Shown one piece after another: positions 1 to 7,739 of a stretch of 64,000 bases of DNA. The notes under the pieces were generated by a model. That model did no database searches. It saw only the letters and a program-made list of their open reading frames with translations, and was not told the origin of the DNA. Within the stretch, counting starts at the first letter, position 1. Every line of letters begins with the position of its first letter. Source of the DNA: Trinickia caryophylli (GTDB taxonomy: Bacteria > Pseudomonadota > Gammaproteobacteria > Burkholderiales > Burkholderiaceae); contig NZ_CP139971.1 of the NCBI RefSeq assembly GCF_034424545.1, positions 992,001 through 1,056,000 of the forward strand. The letters run 5' to 3'. The translations under genes were made by a program, and so were the position numbers.

Positions 1-1463
1 ATCTCGGCGTCGGACAGCGACCCGAGGTGACGCAGGTGCGCCTCGAGTGTCTCGTGGATCGGGGCCACGAGGATGCGGTTGGCCGCGTCGGTGTAACGCG
101 GCCATAGCGCTTCTAGTAACGCTTCGTCCCGGTTCAGGCCGAAGCGGGCGGCCCACGGCGCGCCGTCGCGTTGATGCGTTTCCAGTGTATCGATCTGACG
201 ATCGAGGCGATCGAGCACTTGCAAAGCCTGGGGTGGGTTGCCGAGGCCGGACAACTGGGTCACGGTGTCGGTTGCGCTTCGAATCGTCGCGCGGTTGGCA
301 ACGCCGGAGAGCATCGTGCCGGCCATCCAGCAGGCGATCAGGCCGGTGGTGAGCCATGCCGCGGACGTCGATAGCGAGAAGCCGATGCGGCGGCCGTGGA
401 CCGTGCGGCTGTGTTCCGCAACGGTCTGCCAGATTGCACGGTGTGGGGGCCGGACAGGCGGCGCGGCGTTGCTCGCGTCATCGGCACGCAGCAGTGCCAG
501 TTCGCGCTCCTTGGAGAGCGGTGCGAAAAGAAGACCGTGGACCGCGTGTCGCCAGACACGGGACTGGGATGTCCGCACAACCAGATCCGACAGTGCGCTG
601 CGCAGGTTCGAAATGTGCTGCGACAGTTCGGCGGGATAGCGGTCGCGAGCGTTCTTCGTCAGCCGCACGACGCCCGTGTCCGCGAGGGTGTTGGCGAGGC
701 CTTGCAGCGACGCGTCGATCTCGTCCGCATTGACGCGTGCGTTCGACCACGTAAAGCCGATTGCTTCGTCGGGGCTCGATGACTCGCCGTCGAAATCGGT
801 GATGTCGAGCAGATACGCGGGCGCGGCCCAGCGCAGCGCGCGGGCATGGCGTGCGAGCCGGTGAGCAAGGTCATCGGTATCGAATGGCGCACTGACTGAG
901 CCGCGGTTGTGCGTCACCGCCACAATTGCGTCGATCGGGCGGTGGCGGCGCAGGCGGCGGATCTGGTCGAGCCAACCAGTGTCGAAGGTGTCGCGCGTTT
1001 GCTTGGCGTAGAGCAGGATTGTGTTGCCGGTGAGGGCATAGCCGGCGTCGACGAGCCCCGGTGCAAGGCGTTTGACGAGCGATTCGTCGCCGGCGATCAG
1101 CACCCAGCGATCGCGATAGCGCCAGCGCCAGCCGTGGCGGTCACGCAGCGCGTCGCGGAGATTCGTGCTGCGGTAGGCGTTGACATCGACCACGTCCTCC
1201 TTCTGCGCCGCTCCGATTCTGGCCAGCGGATCGCGGTCGTACCGCTTGCTCGATCGACCGGGGGCATGCTTGGCCACGATCCGCCACGCACCTGCCAACG
1301 GTGCGCGCAACGCCAGCAGGAACACGCCGATGACGACAATGACCAGCACCCGATGAAATGGCGACGGGTCCAAGGTCGATCCCTTGAACCAAGCGACCAA
1401 AGCAGCGGCGATCGTCGCTGCAATCACAATAATCCAGTAGCCGAAGATTTTGTGTACCTTCAT
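1..1463 (-). CDS. TssM/ImcF-like inner-membrane protein, N-terminal part (partial)
   Basis: The frame is open from the ATG at 1463 to the left edge, about 487 codons, so the C-terminus is missing. Two membrane helices lie at about residues 5-24 and 33-52 and a third at about 360-385, the layout of TssM/ImcF proteins of the type VI secretion membrane complex. The region after the third helix (the segment around FGLNRDEALLEALWPRY) also resembles the ImcF-related domain. TssM normally has a P-loop between helices 2 and 3. Here the equivalent place reads RWVLIAGDESLVKRL, with no GxxxxGK[ST]. The start overlaps the stop of the upstream gene by ATGA, so the two are translationally coupled. Family assignment is by recalled layout; an effector-island paralogue is more likely than the core TssM. 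Confidence 0.65.
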   Translation of the reverse strand, partial: MKVHKIFGYWIIVIAATIAAALVAWFKGSTLDPSPFHRVLVIVVIGVFLLALRAPLAGAWRIVAKHAPGRSSKRYDRDPLARIGAAQKEDVVDVNAYRSTNLRDALRDRHGWRWRYRDRWVLIAGDESLVKRLAPGLVDAGYALTGNTILLYAKQTRDTFDTGWLDQIRRLRRHRPIDAIVAVTHNRGSVSAPFDTDDLAHRLARHARALRWAAPAYLLDITDFDGESSSPDEAIGFTWSNARVNADEIDASLQGLANTLADTGVVRLTKNARDRYPAELSQHISNLRSALSDLVVRTSQSRVWRHAVHGLLFAPLSKERELALLRADDASNAAPPVRPPHRAIWQTVAEHSRTVHGRRIGFSLSTSAAWLTTGLIACWMAGTMLSGVANRATIRSATDTVTQLSGLGNPPQALQVLDRLDRQIDTLETHQRDGAPWAARFGLNRDEALLEALWPRYTDAANRILVAPIHETLEAHLRHLGSLSDAE

Positions 1464-2704
1464 GCATTCAATTCCATTTGTTCTTTTGATACTGCTGCTG
1501 GTTGCGCGACTGCGAGGCGCAACGATCGTTCTCTCCATGCCGTGAACTGCGGGACACCGGTTTGCTCGGCATGTTCGATTGCAAGTGCGACGGCAAGCCA
1601 CCCAGCGCACACGCCGGGGTTGCCCAACGCTGTATCGATGTCATGCAAGCCTGCCAGTCCCGTCGTTTGCGACAGGGCCAATTTTGTGTTCGAGGCCGTT
1701 TGAAGAAGCGCCCCTTTATCTTCGCCGAGCATTGCCGCCTGCCAGAGGTCGCTCACTTGCGCGGGCGTCGCCTTGCCCCACAAAAGCGCTAACTGGACGT
1801 CGTCATCCAGTACAGCGGTATCGACTTCCAAGGGACGATGCACCATCGCCAGGGGCCGAATCCCACGTCGGTCGGCGAGGGGAGCCCATCCGAGCAATAG
1901 CGCGACCGCAGCTTCAGCACTGTTTTCTGGCGGAGCGTCGTGTAATTGCGCTGACACAAAGAGAACGAAGCGCTCGAGCGCGGGACCGCCTTTAATGTCG
2001 AGCCACTCGTCCAGCGCCATCAATCCCTGATCCGCCGAAAGCAGGGTCGCGGACGCGTGTCGTAGCCCCGACTTCGACCAGCATTGACGCCACGCTTGAA
2101 GGCGCATCTCTCTATGTTCGTCATCGGGTAAATGCAGACGCACGTCCAAAGGCACGTCTTGCGGGAGCGCCATGATTGCGGGGCGGATTCGCATCAGCAG
2201 ACTCTCGAAGCACGGACCATAACGTCCCATCCCATCTTCGTTGTCGATCAACGGCAGCGATGTGTGGCGCTTTCCGTCCTTTCCGTCCTGAGAAGTTTTC
2301 GCGGCAAGTGTCGCCTCGCCTTCGGCGATCTTCTTTGCGACATCCGCAGTGCCCGAGCCACATAGGTAGCTCAATCCCACGACTGCAAGGGGTTCGCTTG
2401 CAAAGCGAATTGCTTTTGCCTGATCTTCCCGCAGAACTTCATCCTCGGCTCTTTGTCGTGTGACTTCTTCGTCGTAGTAGTGCAGCCGCAAACCAAATGC
2501 GAGCGCCCATGCAAGCGCGGGTAACGCGAGTAGTTGTACCCAGAACCACGGCGTGCCGGTAGGTTCCGTCTTGGGCCATGTCAGCAACGTACCGACCACA
2601 CCGACAAGCATGAAGACCACAAACAGCGCCAGCCAGACAACAGCTCGCGGCGGGCGAGGTTCGTCCGATCGTTGCCGCGGGGAAACAGGAAGGACAACCG
2701 GCAT
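1460..2704 (-). CDS. Hypothetical T6SS-island membrane protein
   Basis: This 414-residue protein has a basic, proline-rich N-terminus, two membrane helices at about 21-43 and 53-72, and a large soluble part that is probably cytoplasmic if the N-terminus is inside. I recognise no catalytic motif. It lies between the PAAR gene and the TssM-like gene on the same strand, and its stop codon overlaps the next ATG by four bases (ATGA), so it is almost certainly in the same operon. Proteins of this size and shape accompany TssM-like proteins in Burkholderia and Ralstonia vgrG islands. A role in effector export or in assembly with the TssM-like protein is inference from position only. Confidence 0.6.
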   Translation of the reverse strand: MPVVLPVSPRQRSDEPRPPRAVVWLALFVVFMLVGVVGTLLTWPKTEPTGTPWFWVQLLALPALAWALAFGLRLHYYDEEVTRQRAEDEVLREDQAKAIRFASEPLAVVGLSYLCGSGTADVAKKIAEGEATLAAKTSQDGKDGKRHTSLPLIDNEDGMGRYGPCFESLLMRIRPAIMALPQDVPLDVRLHLPDDEHREMRLQAWRQCWSKSGLRHASATLLSADQGLMALDEWLDIKGGPALERFVLFVSAQLHDAPPENSAEAAVALLLGWAPLADRRGIRPLAMVHRPLEVDTAVLDDDVQLALLWGKATPAQVSDLWQAAMLGEDKGALLQTASNTKLALSQTTGLAGLHDIDTALGNPGVCAGWLAVALAIEHAEQTGVPQFTAWRERSLRLAVAQPAAVSKEQMELNA

Positions 2705-2714
2705 TGCCCGCCCT

Positions 2715-2963
2715 TCAGATGAGGCTGGAGATCAAGCGGCAACCGCACACGGCCCGGTAGCCGTGGCGAGCGACCGGCACGCCGTCGTCCGTCATCGTCT
2801 CGTCGCCATCGATGATGAGATTGGGTGTGATGTCGTGTTTCGGGCAGGACACTTCGTCACTCTTGCGCGCGACAAAGCGGCCACCGAATTTCATTGTTTT
2901 CGAGGCGGTGATGACTTTCCCACCATGGTCCGTGGAATCGCCCAAGAGAACCAGATCGATCAT
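2715..2963 (-). CDS. PAAR-domain T6SS spike-tip protein
   Basis: This 82-residue protein has the PAAR family layout: an N-terminal GDSTDHGGKV segment, a central stretch ending in SCPKHD, and the closing GYRAVCGCRLIS segment. The Cys and His residues are those that bind the zinc at the cone tip. PAAR proteins sharpen the VgrG trimer and can carry effectors. It has no extension, so any cargo must be bound non-covalently. The gene begins 3 bp after the stop of the Tle1-like lipase and ends 10 bp before the membrane-protein gene, which fits one minus-strand operon running from vgrG. Confidence 0.85.
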   Translation of the reverse strand: MIDLVLLGDSTDHGGKVITASKTMKFGGRFVARKSDEVSCPKHDITPNLIIDGDETMTDDGVPVARHGYRAVCGCRLISSLI

Positions 2964-2966
2964 TCG

Positions 2967-5063
2967 TCATTCCTTGGCAAGATTGTTGAGCGGTGAAACG
3001 TCGCTAATTGGCGAGCCGATCCCCAACGGGTCCGGGTAGCGCTGCGAGCCTTGGGTCCACGCGGCGGCATCCTGAAGCTTCTTCAGCTGTTCCTCGCGAA
3101 TCTGATCGGGGTTCGGGAGAATTTTCTTAGCGGCTTTATTGGCGGCGTCCTTGGCCTTGTCGATGGCCTGATCTTTGCCACTCTTGTCCTCAATCGTTCG
3201 CAACTGGAGAAACACACTGTCTCCGAGTGAAATGTTATTCGCCCGTGTGATGGTGTTATGGACAAAATGGTCAAAGAAGGCGAGCACCTCCGGCGACAGG
3301 GAGGCGGGCTTCACCCACGCGGTTGCCAGCTCCCGAACCCTCGGATCGCGAATGTCATCGACGCTGTGAGTCTCACCCAAAAGATCAGGGCGCGGCGTCC
3401 CCTTCTCCGCCCCGTTGTAATAGTCTGCCCTGGCGTTGTAATCGGGAGTGGGCGTGCCGGGGAATATCTTGTTGTAGACCTCTGCATCGATCGTGTTAAC
3501 AAAAAGATGGCTGCCGGTGCTGTTTGTGCCTGTTCGGTCGTGCAGAGTACGCGCCCACGAAATGAACAACTTCTGATGCGCGAGGAAATGATGCTCGAGC
3601 GTACTTTTCCCGCGGGGCAATAGTGCGGCGTAGGCCTTGAAAAGGTCGTTCACCGTGGCGGTTTTTCCGTTTACTAAAACCGTCTTCGTATATGTGAACA
3701 GCCTCAACGTGTCGGGGTCATTCTCAGCGCGCATGTCTTCCAGTCGTCGCACCGGTACCCCAGATGCCCATGCCTGGTCGAGCATGTTTGTCGCCGAAAC
3801 CTTCGCTAGCTCCGCTGATTTCCCATCGTCGCCCTCCACGAAGCCCCCACCTACATCCGCCTGACTGCCGGGATAGACGACTTCAGTCAGGTTGCCGGCT
3901 TCCTTCGAGTTGCGCGGAGAATCGATCGGCTTGTAGAAGCGCAGCTCGGTGGCAGCCACGTGGTGGACAATCTTACGAAACTCCCCCGGCGTGTCGAATT
4001 GGCCGAGCGTCCGTTTGCCGAGCGCGACCAATTGACTGAGCCCCTCGATCGCAACCCGGACCACGACCCCGCCCGCACCCCCGGCTTCCGGAGTGGTAAT
4101 CGTCCCGGCCGCCATTAACAGCTGTGTTCCTGCTTTCGCGAAGAAGCTGTCGCCATAGGCACTCGATACGCTGTCGAACAGCCCCATGAAGTCGAATAGT
4201 ACTTCTGCGCCTTGATAAGTAATTTTCTCCCCGTCTTTCTTGCACACCTTTTCGATCAGTTCATTCGCGAATTTTCGTGCAGCAACCGCTCCCCGGTCGA
4301 AACCGAACATCGAAATCCGAATGAACTGGATAGGTCTGGGATCGCTGCGGGCTTGCACGATGATGTCCGTGAAGTCCTTCTTCGCTTGATCCACCCGTGC
4401 GTCAAAACCCGTTCCGAGCCACGCGGCCGGCGCTCCCATATCCCGGACACTTGGAATGGCGTCGGCAGATGCCTGTACGATCACCGGAATGATTGTCTTC
4501 ACGCTGGTGACCGACGCACCCACCTTCTTCAGAATCGCACCCGGTTTGACTCCCTCGCCGAACTTCTCGAGAGCGTGGACAAGAGCGGACTTCACGCCGC
4601 CGTTCGTGCCTGTGCTGTAGGCTTCCGTTGCGCCTTTCGCAAAATCCTTCGTGGCTTCCTTGCGTGCGTCACGGATGCTGTCTTTAACTGCATCCGTGAC
4701 CGCACGCCCACTTTCTTTGACGGTGTTGGCGGCCAGCGTGCCCGCGATCCCCACTGTTTGCTTGGACAGCGGGCGGCCCATACCTTCGTAATAGCGCCGG
4801 TAAATACCCTTGTCGCTGTCTGACTGCTTGTGCGCCAAGAACAATCTAGCGACATTGGACAGAGCATCTACATCCTGCGAGGTCTTGCCGAATCCATCGA
4901 AGAAGAAGCTGATGTAAATTGCCTGGCGGCAGCGGAAACAACCATCCGGCGGCGCAGAAGGCTGGGTGAGTGTGAAACTCGCCGCCCGTCCCACGCGATC
5001 GGCCATGGACGGACTATCTTCCGCGGCTGCTGAAGCCGAAATGGCCGTTTCTTTTGTACTCAT
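2967..5063 (-). CDS. Tle1-like (DUF2235) T6SS phospholipase effector
   Basis: The 698-residue protein has the DUF2235/Tle1 alpha/beta-hydrolase marks: an early strand with FFFDGFGKT (family FFDGT), the nucleophile-elbow region MFGFDRGAVAARKF at about 252-265, FDFMGLFDSVSS, and the later PGSQADVGGGF. Tle1 enzymes are T6SS phospholipases that attack membrane lipids of target cells. The elbow normally reads GFSRGA; here codon 256 is GAC (Asp), so the usual catalytic serine is absent at that place. Lys/Ala-rich helical segments (about 110-180 and near the C-terminus) have no family counterpart that I recall. It lies directly downstream of the DUF3304 immunity-like genes and 3 bp before the PAAR gene, a typical effector setting. 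Enzymatic activity is uncertain. Confidence 0.8.
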   Translation of the reverse strand: MSTKETAISASAAAEDSPSMADRVGRAASFTLTQPSAPPDGCFRCRQAIYISFFFDGFGKTSQDVDALSNVARLFLAHKQSDSDKGIYRRYYEGMGRPLSKQTVGIAGTLAANTVKESGRAVTDAVKDSIRDARKEATKDFAKGATEAYSTGTNGGVKSALVHALEKFGEGVKPGAILKKVGASVTSVKTIIPVIVQASADAIPSVRDMGAPAAWLGTGFDARVDQAKKDFTDIIVQARSDPRPIQFIRISMFGFDRGAVAARKFANELIEKVCKKDGEKITYQGAEVLFDFMGLFDSVSSAYGDSFFAKAGTQLLMAAGTITTPEAGGAGGVVVRVAIEGLSQLVALGKRTLGQFDTPGEFRKIVHHVAATELRFYKPIDSPRNSKEAGNLTEVVYPGSQADVGGGFVEGDDGKSAELAKVSATNMLDQAWASGVPVRRLEDMRAENDPDTLRLFTYTKTVLVNGKTATVNDLFKAYAALLPRGKSTLEHHFLAHQKLFISWARTLHDRTGTNSTGSHLFVNTIDAEVYNKIFPGTPTPDYNARADYYNGAEKGTPRPDLLGETHSVDDIRDPRVRELATAWVKPASLSPEVLAFFDHFVHNTITRANNISLGDSVFLQLRTIEDKSGKDQAIDKAKDAANKAAKKILPNPDQIREEQLKKLQDAAAWTQGSQRYPDPLGIGSPISDVSPLNNLAKE

Positions 5064-5074
5064 ACCGTTTCACC

Positions 5075-5536
5075 TTAATGCGAACCATTTGGAATATGTG
5101 GCGTTGCCGGGAAATCCACCCATTTCGCTTCGATCTTCCTTCCCGGCAGGAAGTGGAATTCGATGTAGCCCTCGTGCTTGTTCGGCAGCTCCGGAACCGG
5201 GATGTCGGTTTCGTAGGTTTCGTTGGGTAAGTTTTTGTCAAACTGTTCCCACGTCAATCCAAGCGCGACTTTGATATGCAGCGTCTTTGCGTGCTTCGGG
5301 ATGTCGAGGCAACATACTTCACCACCGCCCCCTCCCCCTCCCCCTCCCGTGTAATGAGCACTGGAGTTCGCGCCCCAAGTGCCGTTAACCCAAAAGCTTG
5401 CAATGTTGCGATCGGTGTAGTTGTAGCCAGCAATGTGATACGGCCCATACGTTTCCTGCGAGCACGCTCGGCCGACTACGAACACAGTGACACAGGCGAG
5501 GAGCAGCAAGCCTCCCCAGCGTTTTAGAATATTCAT
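5075..5536 (-). CDS. DUF3304-like immunity protein, copy 1
   Basis: This 153-residue secreted protein is the copy closest to the lipase gene (11-bp gap). Start chosen at the ATG at 5536 (MNILKRW), which aligns with the other copies; the longer open frame up to 5719 reads the preceding copy in the wrong frame. It has an N-terminal hydrophobic signal (about 8-24) ending at a cysteine in GRACSQ, conserved ETYGPYHIAGYNYTDRNI, a variable loop with nine glycines in a row, a CCLDIPKHAKTL core and a conserved C-terminus with YIEFHFLPGRKIEAKW. DUF3304 proteins are commonly found beside Tle1-type lipases and are thought to neutralise them in the periplasm. The pairing here rests on position. Confidence 0.75.
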   Translation of the reverse strand: MNILKRWGGLLLLACVTVFVVGRACSQETYGPYHIAGYNYTDRNIASFWVNGTWGANSSAHYTGGGGGGGGGEVCCLDIPKHAKTLHIKVALGLTWEQFDKNLPNETYETDIPVPELPNKHEGYIEFHFLPGRKIEAKWVDFPATPHIPNGSH

Positions 5537-5552
5537 CAGTGTCTCTCTGTCC

Positions 5553-6002
5553 TCAACTCGTAGCGCTCGGAATGTGTGGCGTGGTCGGGAAATCCACCCA
5601 TTTCGCTTCGATCTTCCGTCCCGGCAGGAAGTGGAATTCGATGTAGCCCTCGTGCTTGTTCGGCAGATCCGGAACTGGGATGTCGGTTTCGTAGGTTTCG
5701 TTGGGTAAATTTTTGTCAAACTGCTCCCACGTCAATCCAAGCGCAACCTTGATATGCAGCGTCTTTGCGTGCTTTGGGATGTCGAGGCAACACGTTATTC
5801 CCCCGCCCCCTCCAATTTTATGGGCGCGCGAATATCCCGCCCCAAAGTCGTCGATATCGAAGGCAGCGATATTGCGATCGGTGTAGTTGTAGCCGGTAAC
5901 GTGGTACGGCCCATACGTTTCCTGCGAGCACGCCCGGCCGACTGCAAATACGGTTACACCCGCGAGCAGCAGTAAGCTTCCCCAGCGCTTTATATTTTTC
6001 AT
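5553..6002 (-). CDS. DUF3304-like immunity protein, copy 2
   Basis: Second unit of the tandem family, 149 residues, starting at the ATG at 6002 (MKNIKRWGS). Signal segment and C-terminal half are nearly identical to copies 1 and 3. The loop after DRNIAAF differs (DIDDFGAGYSRAHKI followed by five glycines). It ends in TTPHIPSATS. Gaps between copies are 16 bp with the same sequence each time, so the repeat unit is 466 bp including the leader. The cysteine in VGRACS could be a lipid attachment site, though the box is not canonical. Likely a periplasmic immunity protein; specificity for the neighbouring lipase or for related effectors is not determinable here. Confidence 0.75.
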   Translation of the reverse strand: MKNIKRWGSLLLLAGVTVFAVGRACSQETYGPYHVTGYNYTDRNIAAFDIDDFGAGYSRAHKIGGGGGITCCLDIPKHAKTLHIKVALGLTWEQFDKNLPNETYETDIPVPDLPNKHEGYIEFHFLPGRKIEAKWVDFPTTPHIPSATS

Positions 6003-6018
6003 CAGTGCCTCCCTGTCC

Positions 6019-6468
6019 TCAGCTCGTAGCATACGGAATGTGCGGCGTTGTTGGGAATTTCACCCATTTCGCTTCGATCTTCCGTCCCGGCAGGAAGTGG
6101 AATTCGATGTAGCCCTCGTGCTTGTTGGCCAGCTCTGGAACCGGGATGTCGGTTTCGTAGGTTTCGTTGGGTAAATTTTTGTCAAACTGCTCCCACGTCA
6201 ATCCAAGCGCAACCTTGATATGCAGCGTCTTTGCGTGCTTTGGGATGTCGAGGCAACAAACAAATCCGCCTCCTCCACCAGACTGGTGGGCTGCCGAATC
6301 TCCAGCACCAAAACCATCAACGTCGAAAGCAGCGATGTTACGATCGGTATAGTTATAGCCAGTGACGTGATACGGCCCATACGTTTCCTGCGAGCACGCT
6401 CGACCGACTGCAAACGCAGTGACACAGACTAGGAGCAGCAAACTTCCCCAGCGCTTTAGATTTTTCAT
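6019..6468 (-). CDS. DUF3304-like immunity protein, copy 3
   Basis: Third unit, 149 residues, start at the ATG at 6468 (MKNLKRWGS). Same architecture as copies 1 and 2: signal segment, conserved GYNYTDRNIAAF, a variable loop (DVDGFGAGDSAAHQS, then five glycines), CCLDIPKHAKTL core, and conserved tail ending PHIPYATS. Scattered differences from copy 2 in the tail (for example ELANKHEG against DLPNKHEG) show that the copies diverge independently. It is probably cotranscribed with the other copies, the lipase and the upstream vgrG/adaptor genes. Confidence 0.75.
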   Translation of the reverse strand: MKNLKRWGSLLLLVCVTAFAVGRACSQETYGPYHVTGYNYTDRNIAAFDVDGFGAGDSAAHQSGGGGGFVCCLDIPKHAKTLHIKVALGLTWEQFDKNLPNETYETDIPVPELANKHEGYIEFHFLPGRKIEAKWVKFPTTPHIPYATS

Positions 6469-6529
6469 CAGTGTCTCTCTGTCCTCAGCTCGTAGCATAC
6501 GGAATGTGCGGCGTTGTTGGGAATCTTAC

Positions 6530-6748
6530 TCATTTCGCTTCGATTTTCCTTTCCGGCAGAAAGTGAAATTCGATGTAGCCGTCATGCTTGTTCGGCAGAT
6601 CCGGGAGAAAAATGTTGCGGTCAGTGTAGTTGTAACCGATCACGTTATAAGGACCATATGCTTCTTGTGAGCAGGCTTTCCCAACCAGAAGTACAGTGAT
6701 GGTGGCCAGCACTAGCATGCTCCCCCAGCGCTTAAGGATCTTCAACAT
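6530..6748 (-). pseudogene. DUF3304-like immunity gene, copy 4, internally deleted and truncated
   Basis: An ATG at 6748 opens a 72-codon frame (MLKILKRWGS) with the family signal segment and YTDRNI, but it jumps directly to FLPDLPNKHDG. About 55-60 codons are missing, including the variable loop and the CCLDIP core. The frame then stops right after KIEAK, where the other copies have a Trp codon (TGG changed to TGA). Remnants of the lost tail remain downstream at about 6485-6529. It is the oldest or least constrained copy, with more divergence in the signal segment than copies 1-3 show among themselves. A product might be made but would lack the core. Confidence 0.75.
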
Positions 6749-6802
6749 TGTCGCCACTAAAATGAGGTTAAATATTTGCAATTAGAGAGTATCGACGTTG
6801 CA

Positions 6803-7729
6803 TCAGGAATGCGATGCAGATGTCCCCACGGCTTCCCATACGTCGACGGAGATCGATGAGAAAACTTCTTGCAAGGGCTTGTCCGCGCGCTCGCGTGCGT
6901 CTAGCTTTTCGCTGATCGCGGGATGGGCGTCAAACTCCCGATTGACGTTCAAGCCGACCAGAGTGAACAACATCAAATCGTCCACGTTTCGCAGCCTATA
7001 ACGATCGAACGCTCGATCAAGGAGCTCGCGAGCGTGTGCGATGCAGGTACGGCCGTCGACATCGGACATTGGTGGCAACAACTCATCCTTGATCTCGTGA
7101 TAGACCGTTTCGGCCAACGTCGCCATTGCCAGTCGCTGCTGCTGGTCGACGGTAAGCCGAACACTGTCGGCCGCAGCATCGAGATTTTCGAGGGCGCGAT
7201 CGAGGCCCTCGACTTCTTGCCACGTTCCGCGCCAGTACCGCACCGCACGAAATGGCGCGACAAACTTGTCGTGCTGCTCAGGCGTGAGTGCGTCCAGCAA
7301 TGTGTTGAGAATCAACGGATCGTAGTAGCGGAGAAGTGCCTTCCGTCCGTCCGCCAATTCGACTTCCGCAAACGGATGGAGATAGCGGGTCAAATGGGGC
7401 AACGGCACCCGTGACGCAATCCATAGCACGAGGTCTGTATGCTCGCTCTGCCGCAGGAGCGTTCGTGCGAGTGCTGCCTGGCCCTGATCGTCCAGCCTGA
7501 GCTCGACCAGATAAGGGGCGATGCTGGGTGAGGCTGCTTCCAGCATCGTGTCAGGATAGAGGCATTGCCACGCCGCGTCGCGCTCGGTCACGAGCTGCAG
7601 CATGCCTGCACTTAATGCACCATCAACGAGCGCGTACAGGTTAAGCGGCGTATCGTGACCGTCACCCAGCGATTCGAACCATTGGGTAAGCTCGGCGAAC
7701 CGTTCGACCTGGAAAGGAGCAGCGTTCAT
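6803..7729 (-). CDS. DUF4123 (Tap/TEC) T6SS effector adaptor
   Basis: This 308-residue protein matches DUF4123 adaptors, which load effectors onto VgrG. The N-terminal domain (about 12-140) contains NLYALVDGAL, APYLVELR and LVLWIASRVPLPHLTRYLHPF. The fully conserved-looking segment LLRYYDPLILNTLLDAL follows. Start chosen at the ATG at 7729: an AGGAG at 7737-7741 lies 7 bases upstream, whereas the in-frame GTG at 7747 has no such site. The SD overlaps the end of vgrG (stop at 7740), so expression is coupled. The C-terminal half (about 150-308) is probably the effector-specific part. Its cargo is presumably the Tle1-like lipase encoded downstream. Confidence 0.85.
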   Translation of the reverse strand: MNAAPFQVERFAELTQWFESLGDGHDTPLNLYALVDGALSAGMLQLVTERDAAWQCLYPDTMLEAASPSIAPYLVELRLDDQGQAALARTLLRQSEHTDLVLWIASRVPLPHLTRYLHPFAEVELADGRKALLRYYDPLILNTLLDALTPEQHDKFVAPFRAVRYWRGTWQEVEGLDRALENLDAAADSVRLTVDQQQRLAMATLAETVYHEIKDELLPPMSDVDGRTCIAHARELLDRAFDRYRLRNVDDLMLFTLVGLNVNREFDAHPAISEKLDARERADKPLQEVFSSISVDVWEAVGTSASHS

Positions 7730-7739
7730 ACGGGAACTC

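Larger units (their letters stand above)
5075..6748 (-). repeat. Tandem gene array of four DUF3304-like units
   Basis: Direct repeats of about 466 bp: starts at 5536, 6002 and 6468 are exactly 466 bp apart, and the fourth unit is shortened by an internal deletion. Each unit includes the coding region and a 16-bp junction with its ribosome-binding region. Identity is very high in the 3' two thirds and low only in the loop before the CCLDIP core, a pattern expected of tandem duplication plus gene conversion with selection on one segment. Confidence 0.85.

Noticed and set aside
5537..5719. N-terminal extension of the first DUF3304-like gene
   Set aside because: It reads the end of copy 2 in a shifted frame; homology and the signal peptide start at 5536.
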